Notes: generated by a model from the letters alone, not told the origin. Shown: positions 27,420 to 36,784, counted from the first letter of the stretch. The stretch: 64,000 nucleotides of DNA from Nocardia takedensis NBRC 100417 (GCF_000308695.1 NZ_BAGG01000032.1:62001-126000), one strand, 5' to 3'. Numbers and translations are program-made.

Positions 27420-28904
27420 TCAACCGCCGGGTTGAGGGACGACGCCCGGTTGGTTGGAGGTCGATTCGCCCGGGGTCTGGCCCTGGTTCTCCGGGATGGG
27501 GCCGGTGACGCCCGGTTGGCCGCCCGGGTCCGGGAGGGGTGCGCCGGGTACAGGGGCCGGAGGTGGCGGGGCCTGTTGGGGTGGTGGGGGCGGGGGTGCC
27601 TGGGTCGAGGTCGGCGGTGCCGGTGCGGGTTCCGGTGGTGCGTCGGGGGTCCGGGGGGCCGGGGCGGGTTCCGGGGCCGGGAGTGGGGGTGGTTCGGCGG
27701 CGCGAGGTTCCGGAGTCGGCGTCGCCTCGGGTGCGGGCGCGGGGGCCGGATCAGGTGCGGGGGCCGGTTCCGGCTCGGCGGCGCGTGGATCGGGCGTCGG
27801 CGCAGGTGCAGGTTCCGGCGCCGGTTGAGGGGCGGGCGGGCTCTCGGGCGAGTGCCCGGATTCCGGTGCCGGCGACGGTCCGCCATCCGGTGCGGGCGCG
27901 GCGTCGGGCGACGGTCCGCCCTCGGGCAACGGTGCCGGCTCATCTTCGGGCGACGGTCCGCCCTCGGGCGACGGTGCCGGCTCCCCTTCGGGCGACGGCA
28001 GACCTTCGGGCAGCAGGTCCGGTTCGGGCGAGGGCGCGTATCCCGGTGCGGGTGTGCCTTCAGGCGACCCACTTTCGGGCGAGGGCGCTGCTTCGGGAGT
28101 GGACCCGTCCTCGGGCGACCCGCCGGATTCAGGTGCCGATCCGTCACCGGGCGACCCGCCGGACTCCGGTGCCGACCCGGACTCGGATTCGGGGGAGCCC
28201 CCGGGTGTGCCGTCCGATTCCGGCGCGGACTCGGAGTCCGGATACGGTGTGGGCGAACCGTTCTCGGGTGAACCGTCCTGCGGCCACTCGTCGCCGGGCG
28301 TCATGGACTTCCCGCGCGGCATGCCGTCATCGCCGTTGCGGAGGACGCGCGGTGTCGCGCCTTCCAGGGCGTAGGGGGAGTCGGGGAGGGCGGGGATGCC
28401 GGTGCCCGCCGCGGTATAGGCGGGTTTGTAGATCATGTTCATCGCCATGACGGCTTCTTGGCGCAGGGCTTCGCGGGCCATCTGCGCGTCGATGACGTTG
28501 GCGGCTTCGAGGAGTCGGGCGATGGCGCCGATGGGGCCGGTGCCGCCCGGCGGGACGACGGCGAGTTTGACGGCTTCGCCCGCGGCGGCGACCGCGCCGA
28601 GGCGCGCGCCGACTTCGCCGAGGACGGCGGACAATTCGTCGACGGAGGCGGCGAAGCTGCGGGTGCTCGCGTAGGCGGCCTGCGCGGCGGCGCCTTCCCA
28701 TTCCATGCCGTTCATGACCCGGTCGGCGCTGCCGCGGGCGAGGGGGAAGGTGGCGGCGAGGGTGCTCGCGACTTCGAGCCATGTGGTGGAGGCGCGCAGG
28801 ACGGCCCCGGCGTCGATCCGCTGGACCTTGGCGTAGATCTCCTCGTGCGGCATCGCCTCGAAATGTTCCATCGAGTTGATGTAGTCGGGGTCGGTGCCGC
28901 TCAT
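27420..28904 (-). CDS. PPE-like type VII secretion substrate with long Pro-rich tail
   Basis: 494 residues. The first ~185 are helical with the W-x-G turn of WXG100/PPE proteins (NGMEWEGAAAQAAYASTRSF, near residue 70) and resemble a PPE N-domain. From ~195 on the protein is low-complexity Pro/Ser/Glu/Gly/Ala repeats (SPEGG, PSPE, PAP), probably exposed and elongated. ATGA overlap with the PE-like gene implies co-translation and heterodimer formation. An EspG-like gene precedes both. A 7-bp hairpin (27419-27436) overlaps the stop. Confidence 0.75.
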   Translation of the reverse strand: MSGTDPDYINSMEHFEAMPHEEIYAKVQRIDAGAVLRASTTWLEVASTLAATFPLARGSADRVMNGMEWEGAAAQAAYASTRSFAASVDELSAVLGEVGARLGAVAAAGEAVKLAVVPPGGTGPIGAIARLLEAANVIDAQMAREALRQEAVMAMNMIYKPAYTAAGTGIPALPDSPYALEGATPRVLRNGDDGMPRGKSMTPGDEWPQDGSPENGSPTPYPDSESAPESDGTPGGSPESESGSAPESGGSPGDGSAPESGGSPEDGSTPEAAPSPESGSPEGTPAPGYAPSPEPDLLPEGLPSPEGEPAPSPEGGPSPEDEPAPLPEGGPSPDAAPAPDGGPSPAPESGHSPESPPAPQPAPEPAPAPTPDPRAAEPEPAPAPDPAPAPAPEATPTPEPRAAEPPPLPAPEPAPAPRTPDAPPEPAPAPPTSTQAPPPPPPQQAPPPPAPVPGAPLPDPGGQPGVTGPIPENQGQTPGESTSNQPGVVPQPGG

Positions 28905-29284
28905 GACCGCACCACCCTGGTCTCGACCGCGCGCAGCGCGGCGGCGTTGGCGGCGTCGGCTTCGTCGTAGAGGCCCGCGCTGATCAGGAACGCCTCTTTC
29001 ATGCGGTACGCGGCCTCGATGTACTGGTCGAGCAGGGCCGCGGCGTCGCGGGCCTTGTGGCCGAAGCCCGCGCGCAGTTGGTCGGCGGAGACGAATCCGC
29101 CGAAACCGTCGACCTCGGCGACCGATTCGAGGCGCTGCCGCAGGGTGAGCAGGCGGTCGGCCTGGTTCTCGTACACCTCCGCGCAGCGTCGCGCCGCGTC
29201 CGGATCGAACTTGATGGTGCCCGCTTGCGCGTCCTGCTTGAACCGCGCGATGTCGGCACGGCTGTTCTCGATGGTCATGCGCAC
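28901..29284 (-). CDS. PE-like type VII secretion partner
   Basis: 127 residues, all-helical. Near the C-terminus it reads LYDEADAANAAAL, which contains the general type VII export motif YxxxD/E and resembles the end of mycobacterial PE domains (Y-x-x-x-E-A-A-N-A-A). A helical hairpin (~20-100) precedes it. It lies directly before the PPE-like gene with a 4-base overlap and 92 bases after the EspG-like gene, as expected for a substrate pair with its chaperone. Confidence 0.7.
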   Translation of the reverse strand: MRMTIENSRADIARFKQDAQAGTIKFDPDAARRCAEVYENQADRLLTLRQRLESVAEVDGFGGFVSADQLRAGFGHKARDAAALLDQYIEAAYRMKEAFLISAGLYDEADAANAAALRAVETRVVRS

Positions 29285-29376
29285 CCCCGGGATCGGTCGG
29301 TCCGCCTAGCGTAGCGGGAAGGGGTGTCCCCGGTCACCAGTAGTCGGGCGGTGGTGACCGGCCGGTAGCGTGCGGC

Positions 29377-30087
29377 TCAGTGCGCTTGTGCGGGAATGCG
29401 TTTCTGGAGTTGGCCGGCGATCTGCTCGAGGGAGGCGGGCACCACGTGCACCATCTCGCCCGCCTTGATGAGATAGCGTCCGTCCCCGGCGACATCGATC
29501 CAGGTGTAGTGGATCGGCGGGGTCTGTTCGGCGCGGTCGAGGCGGGGCTCGATGCGGATATGTCCTTCGGCGGTATGCGGTTTGAGCAGCAGTCGCCGGA
29601 TGGGGGCCGCGCCGGGACGGGGGGCCACGGTCTCCTCGTCGCGGACCGCGGCGGACTCGGCGGTGCGGGCGGGGTGACGGCCCGCGGGTGCTTTGGGCAG
29701 CAGTCCGGCGATGCGTGCGCCGAGCTTGCCGCTGTGGCCGATCGAGATGCGCACCGCACCACCGAAATCCGGTCGCGTGCCGGGTTCCTGCACGGCGAGC
29801 ACGGCGCGGTCGAAGACGGTGCAGGCCAGCAGTCGGATCTCACTGCCCGGGGTGTGCGCTCCGCCGATCGCGACGATCCGGGTGTGCGGTTCGGCGAGGA
29901 TACGCAGGCAGGCCGTCAGGTCGGGGTCGCCGCCGCGCGGTAGTCGTTCGGCCAGGCGGGCGCGCAGTCGGTCGGCCGCGTCCTCGGTGCGCGGCGTCTC
30001 GAGCACACGCAGCGGATACGGGTGCCGATCCACCTCGGTTTCGCGCCAGACATGCGCGAACTCGTCCGGAGTGAACGTCCATCCCAC
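29377..30087 (-). CDS. EspG-family ESX secretion chaperone
   Basis: 236 residues, somewhat shorter than mycobacterial EspG (~270-300). It opens with WTFTPDEFAHVWRETEVDRHPYPL, typical of the ESX secretion-associated protein EspG family. The mid-protein ends in VRISIGHSGKLGARIAGLLP, and the C-terminal YTWIDVAGDGRYLI strand pair is present. EspG binds PE-PPE dimers in the cytosol and delivers them to the ESX machine. No ESX core genes (EccC, MycP) are in this window, so these proteins must use a system encoded elsewhere. GTG start. Confidence 0.75.
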   Translation of the reverse strand: MGWTFTPDEFAHVWRETEVDRHPYPLRVLETPRTEDAADRLRARLAERLPRGGDPDLTACLRILAEPHTRIVAIGGAHTPGSEIRLLACTVFDRAVLAVQEPGTRPDFGGAVRISIGHSGKLGARIAGLLPKAPAGRHPARTAESAAVRDEETVAPRPGAAPIRRLLLKPHTAEGHIRIEPRLDRAEQTPPIHYTWIDVAGDGRYLIKAGEMVHVVPASLEQIAGQLQKRIPAQAH

Positions 30088-30206
30088 GCCGAATCACATC
30101 CTCACCGAACCCGCCGAGACGGGTCGAGCATATCGGGTCGTCGCCCGTTCGCCACGCGGACCAGCGAACCGGATTCGTGACGACGGCTAACGTCGAGGGG
30201 GCATTT

Positions 30207-30216
30207 CGGATATATC
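30207..30216. promoter_or_regulatory. Short perfect palindrome in the espG / phosphotransferase gap
   Basis: GGATATATCC is an isolated AT-rich palindrome in the 211-base divergent gap. TAACGT (30187-30192), 17 bases, TATATC (30210-30215) would make a weak rightward promoter for the biosynthetic operon. Low certainty. Confidence 0.3.
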
Positions 30217-30298
30217 CAGAACGAGCCTCCCGGTTCCCACGATCGCGCCCGCGCCGGCGCACCCTAGTCCGTGGCGCCGGGGACGATGGGAGTTCAGC

Positions 30299-33025
30299 GT
30301 GCGGGTACTTGGTCCTGGGTCCGATACGGCGCTGATCGAGGCGCTCGGGGGCGGAAAAGCGCGCGGGCTGCACGCCCTGTCCTCGGCCGGTTTCCCGGTG
30401 CCGGAGTGGGTGGCGCTCGGCGTCGACGTCTTCGACCGGGTGCTGACCGACTGCGCCCCGGTCGCGGCGGCGGTGGCCGCCCTCGACGCCGCCGATCCCG
30501 CCGCCGCGCCCGCCGCGGCCGAGGCGGTGCGCACCGCGATAGCGGCGGCCGACCTGCCCGAGGCGGTCCGCGCGCTGATCGAGCAGGCCGCCGCGCCGTT
30601 CGGTGACGATCCGGTCGCGGTCCGGTCCTCGGTGGCCGCGGAGGACGGTGCGGACCACTCCTTCGCGGGCCAGTTCGACTCCTATCTGAACGTGCGCGGC
30701 GCGCTGATCGCCGACCGCGTCCGCGACTGCTGGGCCTCGGCCTTCTCCGAACGGGCGGTGCGCTACGCCGTGGCTCGCGGGCTGCCGCGGGTGAACGCCC
30801 CGGCGGTGGTCGTGCAGCGCCTTGTGGCCGCTCGCGCCTCCGGGGTCGTGTTCACCGCCCATCCGGTGACCGGCAGTCGGGCGCAGATGCTCGTCAGCGC
30901 CGTCTACGGTCTGGGTGAAGGTCTGGTCTCGGGCGCGGTGGACGCCGATTCGATCACCGTGGACACCGCGACGGGCGCGGTCCTGGACATCGTCGTCGGC
31001 GAGAAGGACCGCAGCTACGCGCCCGCCGCCGATCAGGGCTGCGAGGTCCGCGCGGTCGACGACGCCGATCGCGAACGGGCCGTGCTCACGCCCGCCGAGA
31101 TCGCGGAACTGACGGCCGTCGCCCGCAAGGTGGAGATCGAATTCGGCACGCCGCAGGACATCGAATGGGCCGCCGACGACGCGGGCATCTGGCTGGTGCA
31201 GTCCCGCCCGATCACCACCCTCGGCGAAACCGTCTCCGCCGATTTCGCCTCGGATCTCGGCCTTTTGACCGGCGCGGGCGAATCCGTCCCGGACGGCGAG
31301 CTCCGAATCTGGGACAACTCCAACATCATCGAGAGTTTCAGCGGCCTCACCTCCCCGCTGACCTACACGACCGCCGCCGACATCTACGGCCGTGTCTACC
31401 GCGGCTACGCGGAGTCGCTGCGGGTGCCGCGGGCGCAACTGCGGCAGACCGACGCGTGGACCCCGGTGCTGCTGGGCTATTTCCACGGGCGCGTCTACTA
31501 CAACCTGCTGCACTGGTATCGGATGGTGGGGATCGCGCCCGGCTATCCGCTCAACCGCAAGGTGCTGGAGGCGGCGCTGGGCGTGGACGAACCGCTGGCC
31601 GACGACATCGCGAAGACGTTGCGTCCGTTCACCTTCGACTCCCCTCGGCAGCGGCTGCGGTCGCGGGCCGTCACCACGGCCACCTATCTGCGCCGCATCC
31701 GTGAGATCGACGCGTTGATGGAGCGCTTCACCGACGAGTTCTACCGTGTCTACGACGAATACGACGCGCTGGACTACCGGTCGTTGTCGGGCGAACAAGC
31801 CTATGCCGCTTACCGCACGGTGGATCGGGATCTGGTGCGACGCTGGGGTCCGCTGATGGTGCTCGACGCGATCCTGCTGACCACCACCGGGTTGATGTTC
31901 CTGTTGACCAAACTGTTCCTGCCGAAGGCCCCGGAGTGGTTCCTCTACGCGGTGGTGGGGCCGGGGGCGGATGTGGAGTCGGCGGAACCGGCCCGCGCGA
32001 TGACCGAGTTGGCGACGGCGGTGCGCGCCGACCCCGAGTTGACCCGTCTGATCAACACGACCGCGCCGGAGTCGGTGTGGTCCGCGCTGGCCGAACCCGG
32101 TCGGGAACGGTTCCTCGCGGCGGTGCGCGACTATCTGGACCGTTACGGCTACCGCAGCCTGGACGAGCTGAAGTTGGAGACCCCGGATCTGCGGGAGGAC
32201 CCGGCGAGCTTGTTCGTGATGTTGCGCAGCGCGCTGGGCCGGGTGGGCGACACCGCCGCCGAGGACCGCTCCGGCGACGCCCAGGAGTATCTGGACGCGC
32301 GGTTGCACGGGGTGCGCCGCCGGATCTACGAGCGTCTGCGCGCGAAGGTGTCGCGGTGCGCGGCGCACCGCGAGCGCCTGCGGTTCTGCCGGACCAGGGC
32401 GTTCGGCATGGTCAAGCGGATGATCCGGGTGATGGCGCGCGACCTGGTGCGTCGCGGTGTGTTGGACGAGTTCGCGGATGTGTTCGAGTTGACGGTGCAG
32501 GAGCTGCGCGGCTGCTACGAAGGGCAGGACACGGCGGGTCTGCGCGCGGTTGTCGCGGCCCGCAAGGCCCGCCGCGCGCGTGACGCGGGCCTGGTCGCGC
32601 CGGCGCGATTCCGTACGCGCGGAACCGATTTCGGTCCGCTCGCGATGGCCGAGCAGGGGTGGGTCCCGATCACCGACACCCCCGCCGCCGAAGTGGGCAC
32701 GGTGTTGACCGGAACCCCGTCGGCCGCCGGGATCGTCGAGGGCGTGGCGGTGGTGGTGGAACAGCCCCGCGACGTCGCGGGCGGTGTGCTGATCGCCTAC
32801 CGCACCGATCCCGGCTGGGTGGCGGCGCTGCCCTCGGCCGCCGCGTTGGTGATCGAGCGCGGGTCGCCGCTGACCCACGTGGCGATCGTGGCTCGTGAGT
32901 TGGGGGTACCGACGGTGGTGCAGGTCAAGGACATCTCCCGAAAGATTCGGACCGGTATGCGAATCCGGGTGGACGGGGCGGCCGGAACGGTTACTGTGCT
33001 GTCCGAAGGAGGCCGCGATGCGTGA
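30299..33025 (+). CDS. PEP-synthase / rifampin-phosphotransferase-like enzyme
   Basis: 908 residues. The N-terminal ATP-grasp domain (~1-310: DDPVAVRSSVAAEDG, ASGVVFTAHPVTGSR, DIEWAADDAGIWLVQSRPIT) is followed by a long helical middle region (~330-800) and a C-terminal swivelling phosphohistidine domain (~820-900; ERGSPLTHVAIVARELGVPT, His catalytic). The PEP/pyruvate barrel of PpsA is missing, the layout of rifampin phosphotransferase, which moves the beta-phosphate of ATP to an alcohol. The substrate here is unknown; context suggests an alcohol intermediate. GTG start with GGGAG. First gene of a seven-gene operon; overlaps the next by eight bases. Confidence 0.8.
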   Translation: MRVLGPGSDTALIEALGGGKARGLHALSSAGFPVPEWVALGVDVFDRVLTDCAPVAAAVAALDAADPAAAPAAAEAVRTAIAAADLPEAVRALIEQAAAPFGDDPVAVRSSVAAEDGADHSFAGQFDSYLNVRGALIADRVRDCWASAFSERAVRYAVARGLPRVNAPAVVVQRLVAARASGVVFTAHPVTGSRAQMLVSAVYGLGEGLVSGAVDADSITVDTATGAVLDIVVGEKDRSYAPAADQGCEVRAVDDADRERAVLTPAEIAELTAVARKVEIEFGTPQDIEWAADDAGIWLVQSRPITTLGETVSADFASDLGLLTGAGESVPDGELRIWDNSNIIESFSGLTSPLTYTTAADIYGRVYRGYAESLRVPRAQLRQTDAWTPVLLGYFHGRVYYNLLHWYRMVGIAPGYPLNRKVLEAALGVDEPLADDIAKTLRPFTFDSPRQRLRSRAVTTATYLRRIREIDALMERFTDEFYRVYDEYDALDYRSLSGEQAYAAYRTVDRDLVRRWGPLMVLDAILLTTTGLMFLLTKLFLPKAPEWFLYAVVGPGADVESAEPARAMTELATAVRADPELTRLINTTAPESVWSALAEPGRERFLAAVRDYLDRYGYRSLDELKLETPDLREDPASLFVMLRSALGRVGDTAAEDRSGDAQEYLDARLHGVRRRIYERLRAKVSRCAAHRERLRFCRTRAFGMVKRMIRVMARDLVRRGVLDEFADVFELTVQELRGCYEGQDTAGLRAVVAARKARRARDAGLVAPARFRTRGTDFGPLAMAEQGWVPITDTPAAEVGTVLTGTPSAAGIVEGVAVVVEQPRDVAGGVLIAYRTDPGWVAALPSAAALVIERGSPLTHVAIVARELGVPTVVQVKDISRKIRTGMRIRVDGAAGTVTVLSEGGRDA

Positions 33026-36000
33026 GATCGCGAAGTTTGCCGAGGAAGACGTTGCGGCGGTACGCGATTGGCTCGTCGGTCCGGCCGCGGGGCGCGGCAT
33101 CCACTTGGCCGACGAACAGGACGGCTGGGAGTATCGCGGCTACCCGGAGATCGCCGAGCAGACCTGGTCGATCGCCGCGTTGATGCGCGCGGCGGGTTTC
33201 GGCAGCGGCGACGGCGCCTGCGTCATCATGCCGACCGGCTTCCCGTGTGTGGCGGCCTTCTACGCGGTGTGGGCGTGCGGCGGCGTGTTCACCCCGGTCG
33301 CGCCGCCGATGTTCGGTGATCTGGCGCAGATCGTCGCCCATATCGCGGGAATCCTGCGGCAGGCCGCGCCGCGCCTGGTGGTGACCTCACCGGAGTTCGA
33401 GTCGTTCGTGCGCGAGGCCGCGATCCAGGCGGGCCGCCCCGACGAACCGCTGGTGGTCGACGCGCGCACCCTGCCGCCCGCCCCGGCCGAACGGGTCTTC
33501 GGCGCGCCGGACGAATGCGCGCTGTTGCAGTTCACCTCCGGGTCGACCGGCACGCCGCGCGGAGTGCGGGTGAGCTGGCGCAATCTGGCGAACAACATCG
33601 CGATGATCTCGAAGTTGATCGATTGGCGCGACGGCGAGTCGATGGTCTCGTGGCTGCCGCTCTACCACGACATGGGTCTGGTCGGCGCGTTCCTGACCAC
33701 CGTGACCAACCAGGGCGAGTTGTATCTGATGCGCCCGGACCAGTTCGTCCGCGATCCGGCGCGCTGGCTGCGGGCGATGTCGCGCGCCCAGCATTCGCCC
33801 TCGCCGTCGTTCGCCCTCGGGTACGTGGCGCATCGGGTGCCCGCCGAGGAGATCGCCGACCTGGACCTGTCGGGCTGGCGCACGCTGGCGGTGGGGTCGG
33901 AACCGGTCGAGGTGGCCGACCTGCAATCCTTCGCCGATCTGACCGGCCCGCTGGGCTTCTCGAAGTCCGCCTACACCCTGGCCTACGGTCTGGCCGAGGC
34001 CACGTTGATGGTCACCTCCTCGGCCCGGGACGCGCCGATCACCGCGCTGCGTGTCGACAACCCGAATCTGCGCTTCGGTCAGTCCGTTCCGATCCTGGCC
34101 GAGGCCGCGATCGACGACGCGCACCGGGTGCACGGGGCGGGCTGGATCACCGGTCTGGGCTATTCCACGCCCGAATGCGCGGTGCACGCGGTGGACGAGG
34201 ACGGCGCGCCCCTGCCGGACGGCACGCTGGGCGAACTGGTGGTGACCGGCGACTCGGTGGCGATGGGCTATTCGAACGAGGCGGGGGAGGGGTCCTCGAC
34301 CCGGATCGTCGACGGCGCGCTGTATTCCGGTGACGCGGGGTTCCTGCATCGCGGCGAGGTCTTCGTGCTGGGCCGGATGGGGTCCTCGCTGAAGGTGCGC
34401 GGCCGTTCGGTGTTCATGGAGGACATCGAGTCCCGGGTCGCGCAGGAGACCGGTCTGACCAAAGGCAAACTCGCCGCCGTCGCCCTCACCGAGGCGGGCG
34501 CGCAGGGTGTGGCGTTGTTCGCCGAGGCGTCGCCGGGCGACTGGATCGCGCAGGCCCGCAAGGTGATCGGCGGTGAGCTCGGTCCCGCGCAGACGGTGGA
34601 GATCGTCACCGGCCCGCGCGGGATCATCCGGCGCACCTCCAGCGGCAAGCCGCGCAGGCGGCACATGTGGCAGTTGCACCGCGACGGCGCGCTCGACGGC
34701 GCGGTGGTGCATCGCGCCGACCCCGAACCGGACGGCGCGGCCCTGCCCGCCGCGCGTCTGCGGGCCCTGTTGGACGCGGCGCTCGACAGCGTCGACCTGC
34801 CCGACGCCGCCGCCGTCCTGTTCGAGGGTTCGCTGGCCGAGGGTTTCGGCAACGAGGGCTCCGACATCGATTTCCTGGCCGTGGTCCCCGGTGACGAGGA
34901 TCTGCCGACGCTGCCGACGGTCCTGTTCGTCGACGGTCGCCGGGTGGAGGTGCGCACGCGTTCGGAAGCCCAGGTGCGCGCGCAACTGCGCCGCCTCACC
35001 GCCGGTCCCGACGAGGACGTGCTCAACCGCTGCCAGCGTTTCCTGCGCGCCACGGTCCTGCGGTCCGGCGGCGTCGACCTGGACGCCCTGCGCGCGGAGA
35101 TCCCCTTCGCCGGGTTCACCGAGATCCTGGCCGGGTGGTGGACCGCGCGTGCGGTGCACGCGCTGCGCTACGCGGTGGCCCTGAAGGCGTTCGGGGCGCG
35201 GGCCGAGGCCGCGGAATGGGCGTTGGACGGACTCACCCAGGCGGTGAAGGGATGGCTGGCCCGTCGCGGGGAGACCTACCTGGAGACCAAATGGATTCCC
35301 TCGCAACTGGATCGCCTCGGCCCCGATCCGCTCACCGACCGCTACCGCGACCTGATCGATCCGGCCGCCTGGGGTTCGCTCGACCCGACCGACCGCTTCG
35401 GCGAGCGGGCGCTGAGCGGCCGCGAGACGCAGGCGGGTCCCGAGGACACCGACGGTGACAGCGCGGCCGTTCCCGGCGAGGGTTCCGCACCGATCGGCGT
35501 GCTGGGCGGCGGCGCGGCGCGGGCGTTCGCCGACGAACTCGCCTGGGACAAGCTGTGGTCGCTGGTCGCGGACCTGGGGATCGACGCGGTCACCGACGAC
35601 CCGCACCGAGTCCTGCTGGCCCGCAGGCCCGCCGTCACCACCTGGTCGATCGGCGGTCGCCTGCACGTGCTGCGCGGCGACCGTGACGTCTTCGTCCTGT
35701 CCGAAGCCGCGGCGCTCGCCTGGCGGTCGGTGGTGTTCCGCCATTCGGTGCGCGACGTCCTGGCCCGCGAGCCCGGGATCGGCGCCCGCCTGGTCGAATT
35801 CGTCCGCCTGGGTTTCGTCGGCCTGCACTGGCGCGGCGCAGGCCCGATCGTTCCGGCGCTGGCCATGTGCAAGCCGCTGCGCCCGCACACCCCCGTCCCC
35901 GGTGCTTCCGCGCCGCTGCTCGGCCTGACGGGTGCGGCGAGCGACGGCGAGCAGGTGACGCTCGCGCCGCTGCCCGCCGACCGGTTCACCGAATGCGCGT

Positions 36001-36539
36001 TGAACCTGGTGTGGTCCAACGTCGTGCTGGAGAACGCGCGCGAGGATCTGGCGGGCGCGGTCAAGGACGGGCAGGGCGCGGTCGCCGACATCGCCGCGCA
36101 CCGCATGATCGCCATGGCGGTGCGGGTCCTGTTGTCGGCCTTCGGCATCCATCCGCTGCCCGCCGACGTGACGCCCGCCGAAACCCTCGCGCGGCTGATA
36201 CCGGCCCGCGCCGGTCGACGCGCGGATCTGCTCGCCGGGCTGGCGACCGCGCGCCGGGTCCGTTTCTCGGCGCTGATCGAGCAGGGCGGCGACGTGCAGG
36301 CCGGTCTGGCCGCGCTGGACGATTTCGTCGCCGCCGTGCGCGGTGTCGCCGACGGCGCGGACCGGGCTTTCCCGGCCTCCTTCGACTCCCGCGAACAGTG
36401 GCAGCGCACGCTGGCCATCGGCTACGACTGGCTGCGGCTGGCCGGCTACCTGAATTCCGACCTGCCCCTGGACGAGGCGCGTGACCTGCTCAGTTCCGGT
36501 GGCCGACAGCCGCATCTGCGGAAAGGGGATCTCGCATGA
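33018..36539 (+). CDS. Fatty acyl-AMP ligase fused to nucleotidyltransferase and PqqD-like segment
   Basis: 1173 residues. 1-~560: FAAL-type adenylating enzyme (LQFTSGSTGTPRGVRVSWRN, SWLPLYHDMGLVGAFL, YGLAEATLMV, and a terminal SGKPRRRHM Lys) that should activate a carboxylic acid and load the ACP encoded next. ~595-790: minimal nucleotidyltransferase (GSLAEGFGNEGSDIDFL with downstream VEVRT) plus helical part. ~850-950: a region like PqqD/RRE (VFVLSEAAALAWRSVVF, LVEFVRLGFVGL). ~960-1173: helical, unassigned. The fusion is unusual. ATG has GAAGGAGG and overlaps both neighbours. Confidence 0.8.
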   Translation: MREIAKFAEEDVAAVRDWLVGPAAGRGIHLADEQDGWEYRGYPEIAEQTWSIAALMRAAGFGSGDGACVIMPTGFPCVAAFYAVWACGGVFTPVAPPMFGDLAQIVAHIAGILRQAAPRLVVTSPEFESFVREAAIQAGRPDEPLVVDARTLPPAPAERVFGAPDECALLQFTSGSTGTPRGVRVSWRNLANNIAMISKLIDWRDGESMVSWLPLYHDMGLVGAFLTTVTNQGELYLMRPDQFVRDPARWLRAMSRAQHSPSPSFALGYVAHRVPAEEIADLDLSGWRTLAVGSEPVEVADLQSFADLTGPLGFSKSAYTLAYGLAEATLMVTSSARDAPITALRVDNPNLRFGQSVPILAEAAIDDAHRVHGAGWITGLGYSTPECAVHAVDEDGAPLPDGTLGELVVTGDSVAMGYSNEAGEGSSTRIVDGALYSGDAGFLHRGEVFVLGRMGSSLKVRGRSVFMEDIESRVAQETGLTKGKLAAVALTEAGAQGVALFAEASPGDWIAQARKVIGGELGPAQTVEIVTGPRGIIRRTSSGKPRRRHMWQLHRDGALDGAVVHRADPEPDGAALPAARLRALLDAALDSVDLPDAAAVLFEGSLAEGFGNEGSDIDFLAVVPGDEDLPTLPTVLFVDGRRVEVRTRSEAQVRAQLRRLTAGPDEDVLNRCQRFLRATVLRSGGVDLDALRAEIPFAGFTEILAGWWTARAVHALRYAVALKAFGARAEAAEWALDGLTQAVKGWLARRGETYLETKWIPSQLDRLGPDPLTDRYRDLIDPAAWGSLDPTDRFGERALSGRETQAGPEDTDGDSAAVPGEGSAPIGVLGGGAARAFADELAWDKLWSLVADLGIDAVTDDPHRVLLARRPAVTTWSIGGRLHVLRGDRDVFVLSEAAALAWRSVVFRHSVRDVLAREPGIGARLVEFVRLGFVGLHWRGAGPIVPALAMCKPLRPHTPVPGASAPLLGLTGAASDGEQVTLAPLPADRFTECALNLVWSNVVLENAREDLAGAVKDGQGAVADIAAHRMIAMAVRVLLSAFGIHPLPADVTPAETLARLIPARAGRRADLLAGLATARRVRFSALIEQGGDVQAGLAALDDFVAAVRGVADGADRAFPASFDSREQWQRTLAIGYDWLRLAGYLNSDLPLDEARDLLSSGGRQPHLRKGDLA

Positions 36540-36784
36540 CCGCGGACCGGGTGCGCGGCATCATCACCAAGATGGCCCCGCGGCCACCGGAAGCCCTCGC
36601 CGACGAGGACCGCCTGGTGGAGGATCTGGGCTTCGACTCGCTGCGGCTGATGGAACTGACCGTCGTCCTCGAACGCGGCTTCGGCCTGCCGCGGCACCGC
36701 CCGGAGGAACTGATCGGGGTGTGGCGGGTCGGCGAGGTCGTCGCGCTGGTGGAACGCGGCCTGGCGAAGCGGGCGAGCGCGTGA
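36536..36784 (+). CDS. Acyl carrier protein
   Basis: 82 residues. The phosphopantetheine site is VEDLGFDSLRLMELTVVLE, with Ser in DSL. Helices and the basic C-terminus fit a free-standing ACP. It overlaps the ligase gene (ATGA) and the reductase gene (GTGA), so it very likely carries the acyl group made by the ligase to the reductase or the AfsA-like enzyme. A phosphopantetheinyl transferase is not in the window. Confidence 0.88.
   Translation: MTADRVRGIITKMAPRPPEALADEDRLVEDLGFDSLRLMELTVVLERGFGLPRHRPEELIGVWRVGEVVALVERGLAKRASA

Noticed and set aside
27419..27436. Intrinsic terminator after the PPE-like gene
   Set aside because: The 7-bp hairpin overlaps the stop codon but no U-run follows on the minus strand; kept only as a note.
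29840..33100. Antisense frame of over 1000 codons across the phosphotransferase
   Set aside because: Lacks known motifs and matches the shadow pattern of high-GC genes; the + strand gene has all domain motifs.
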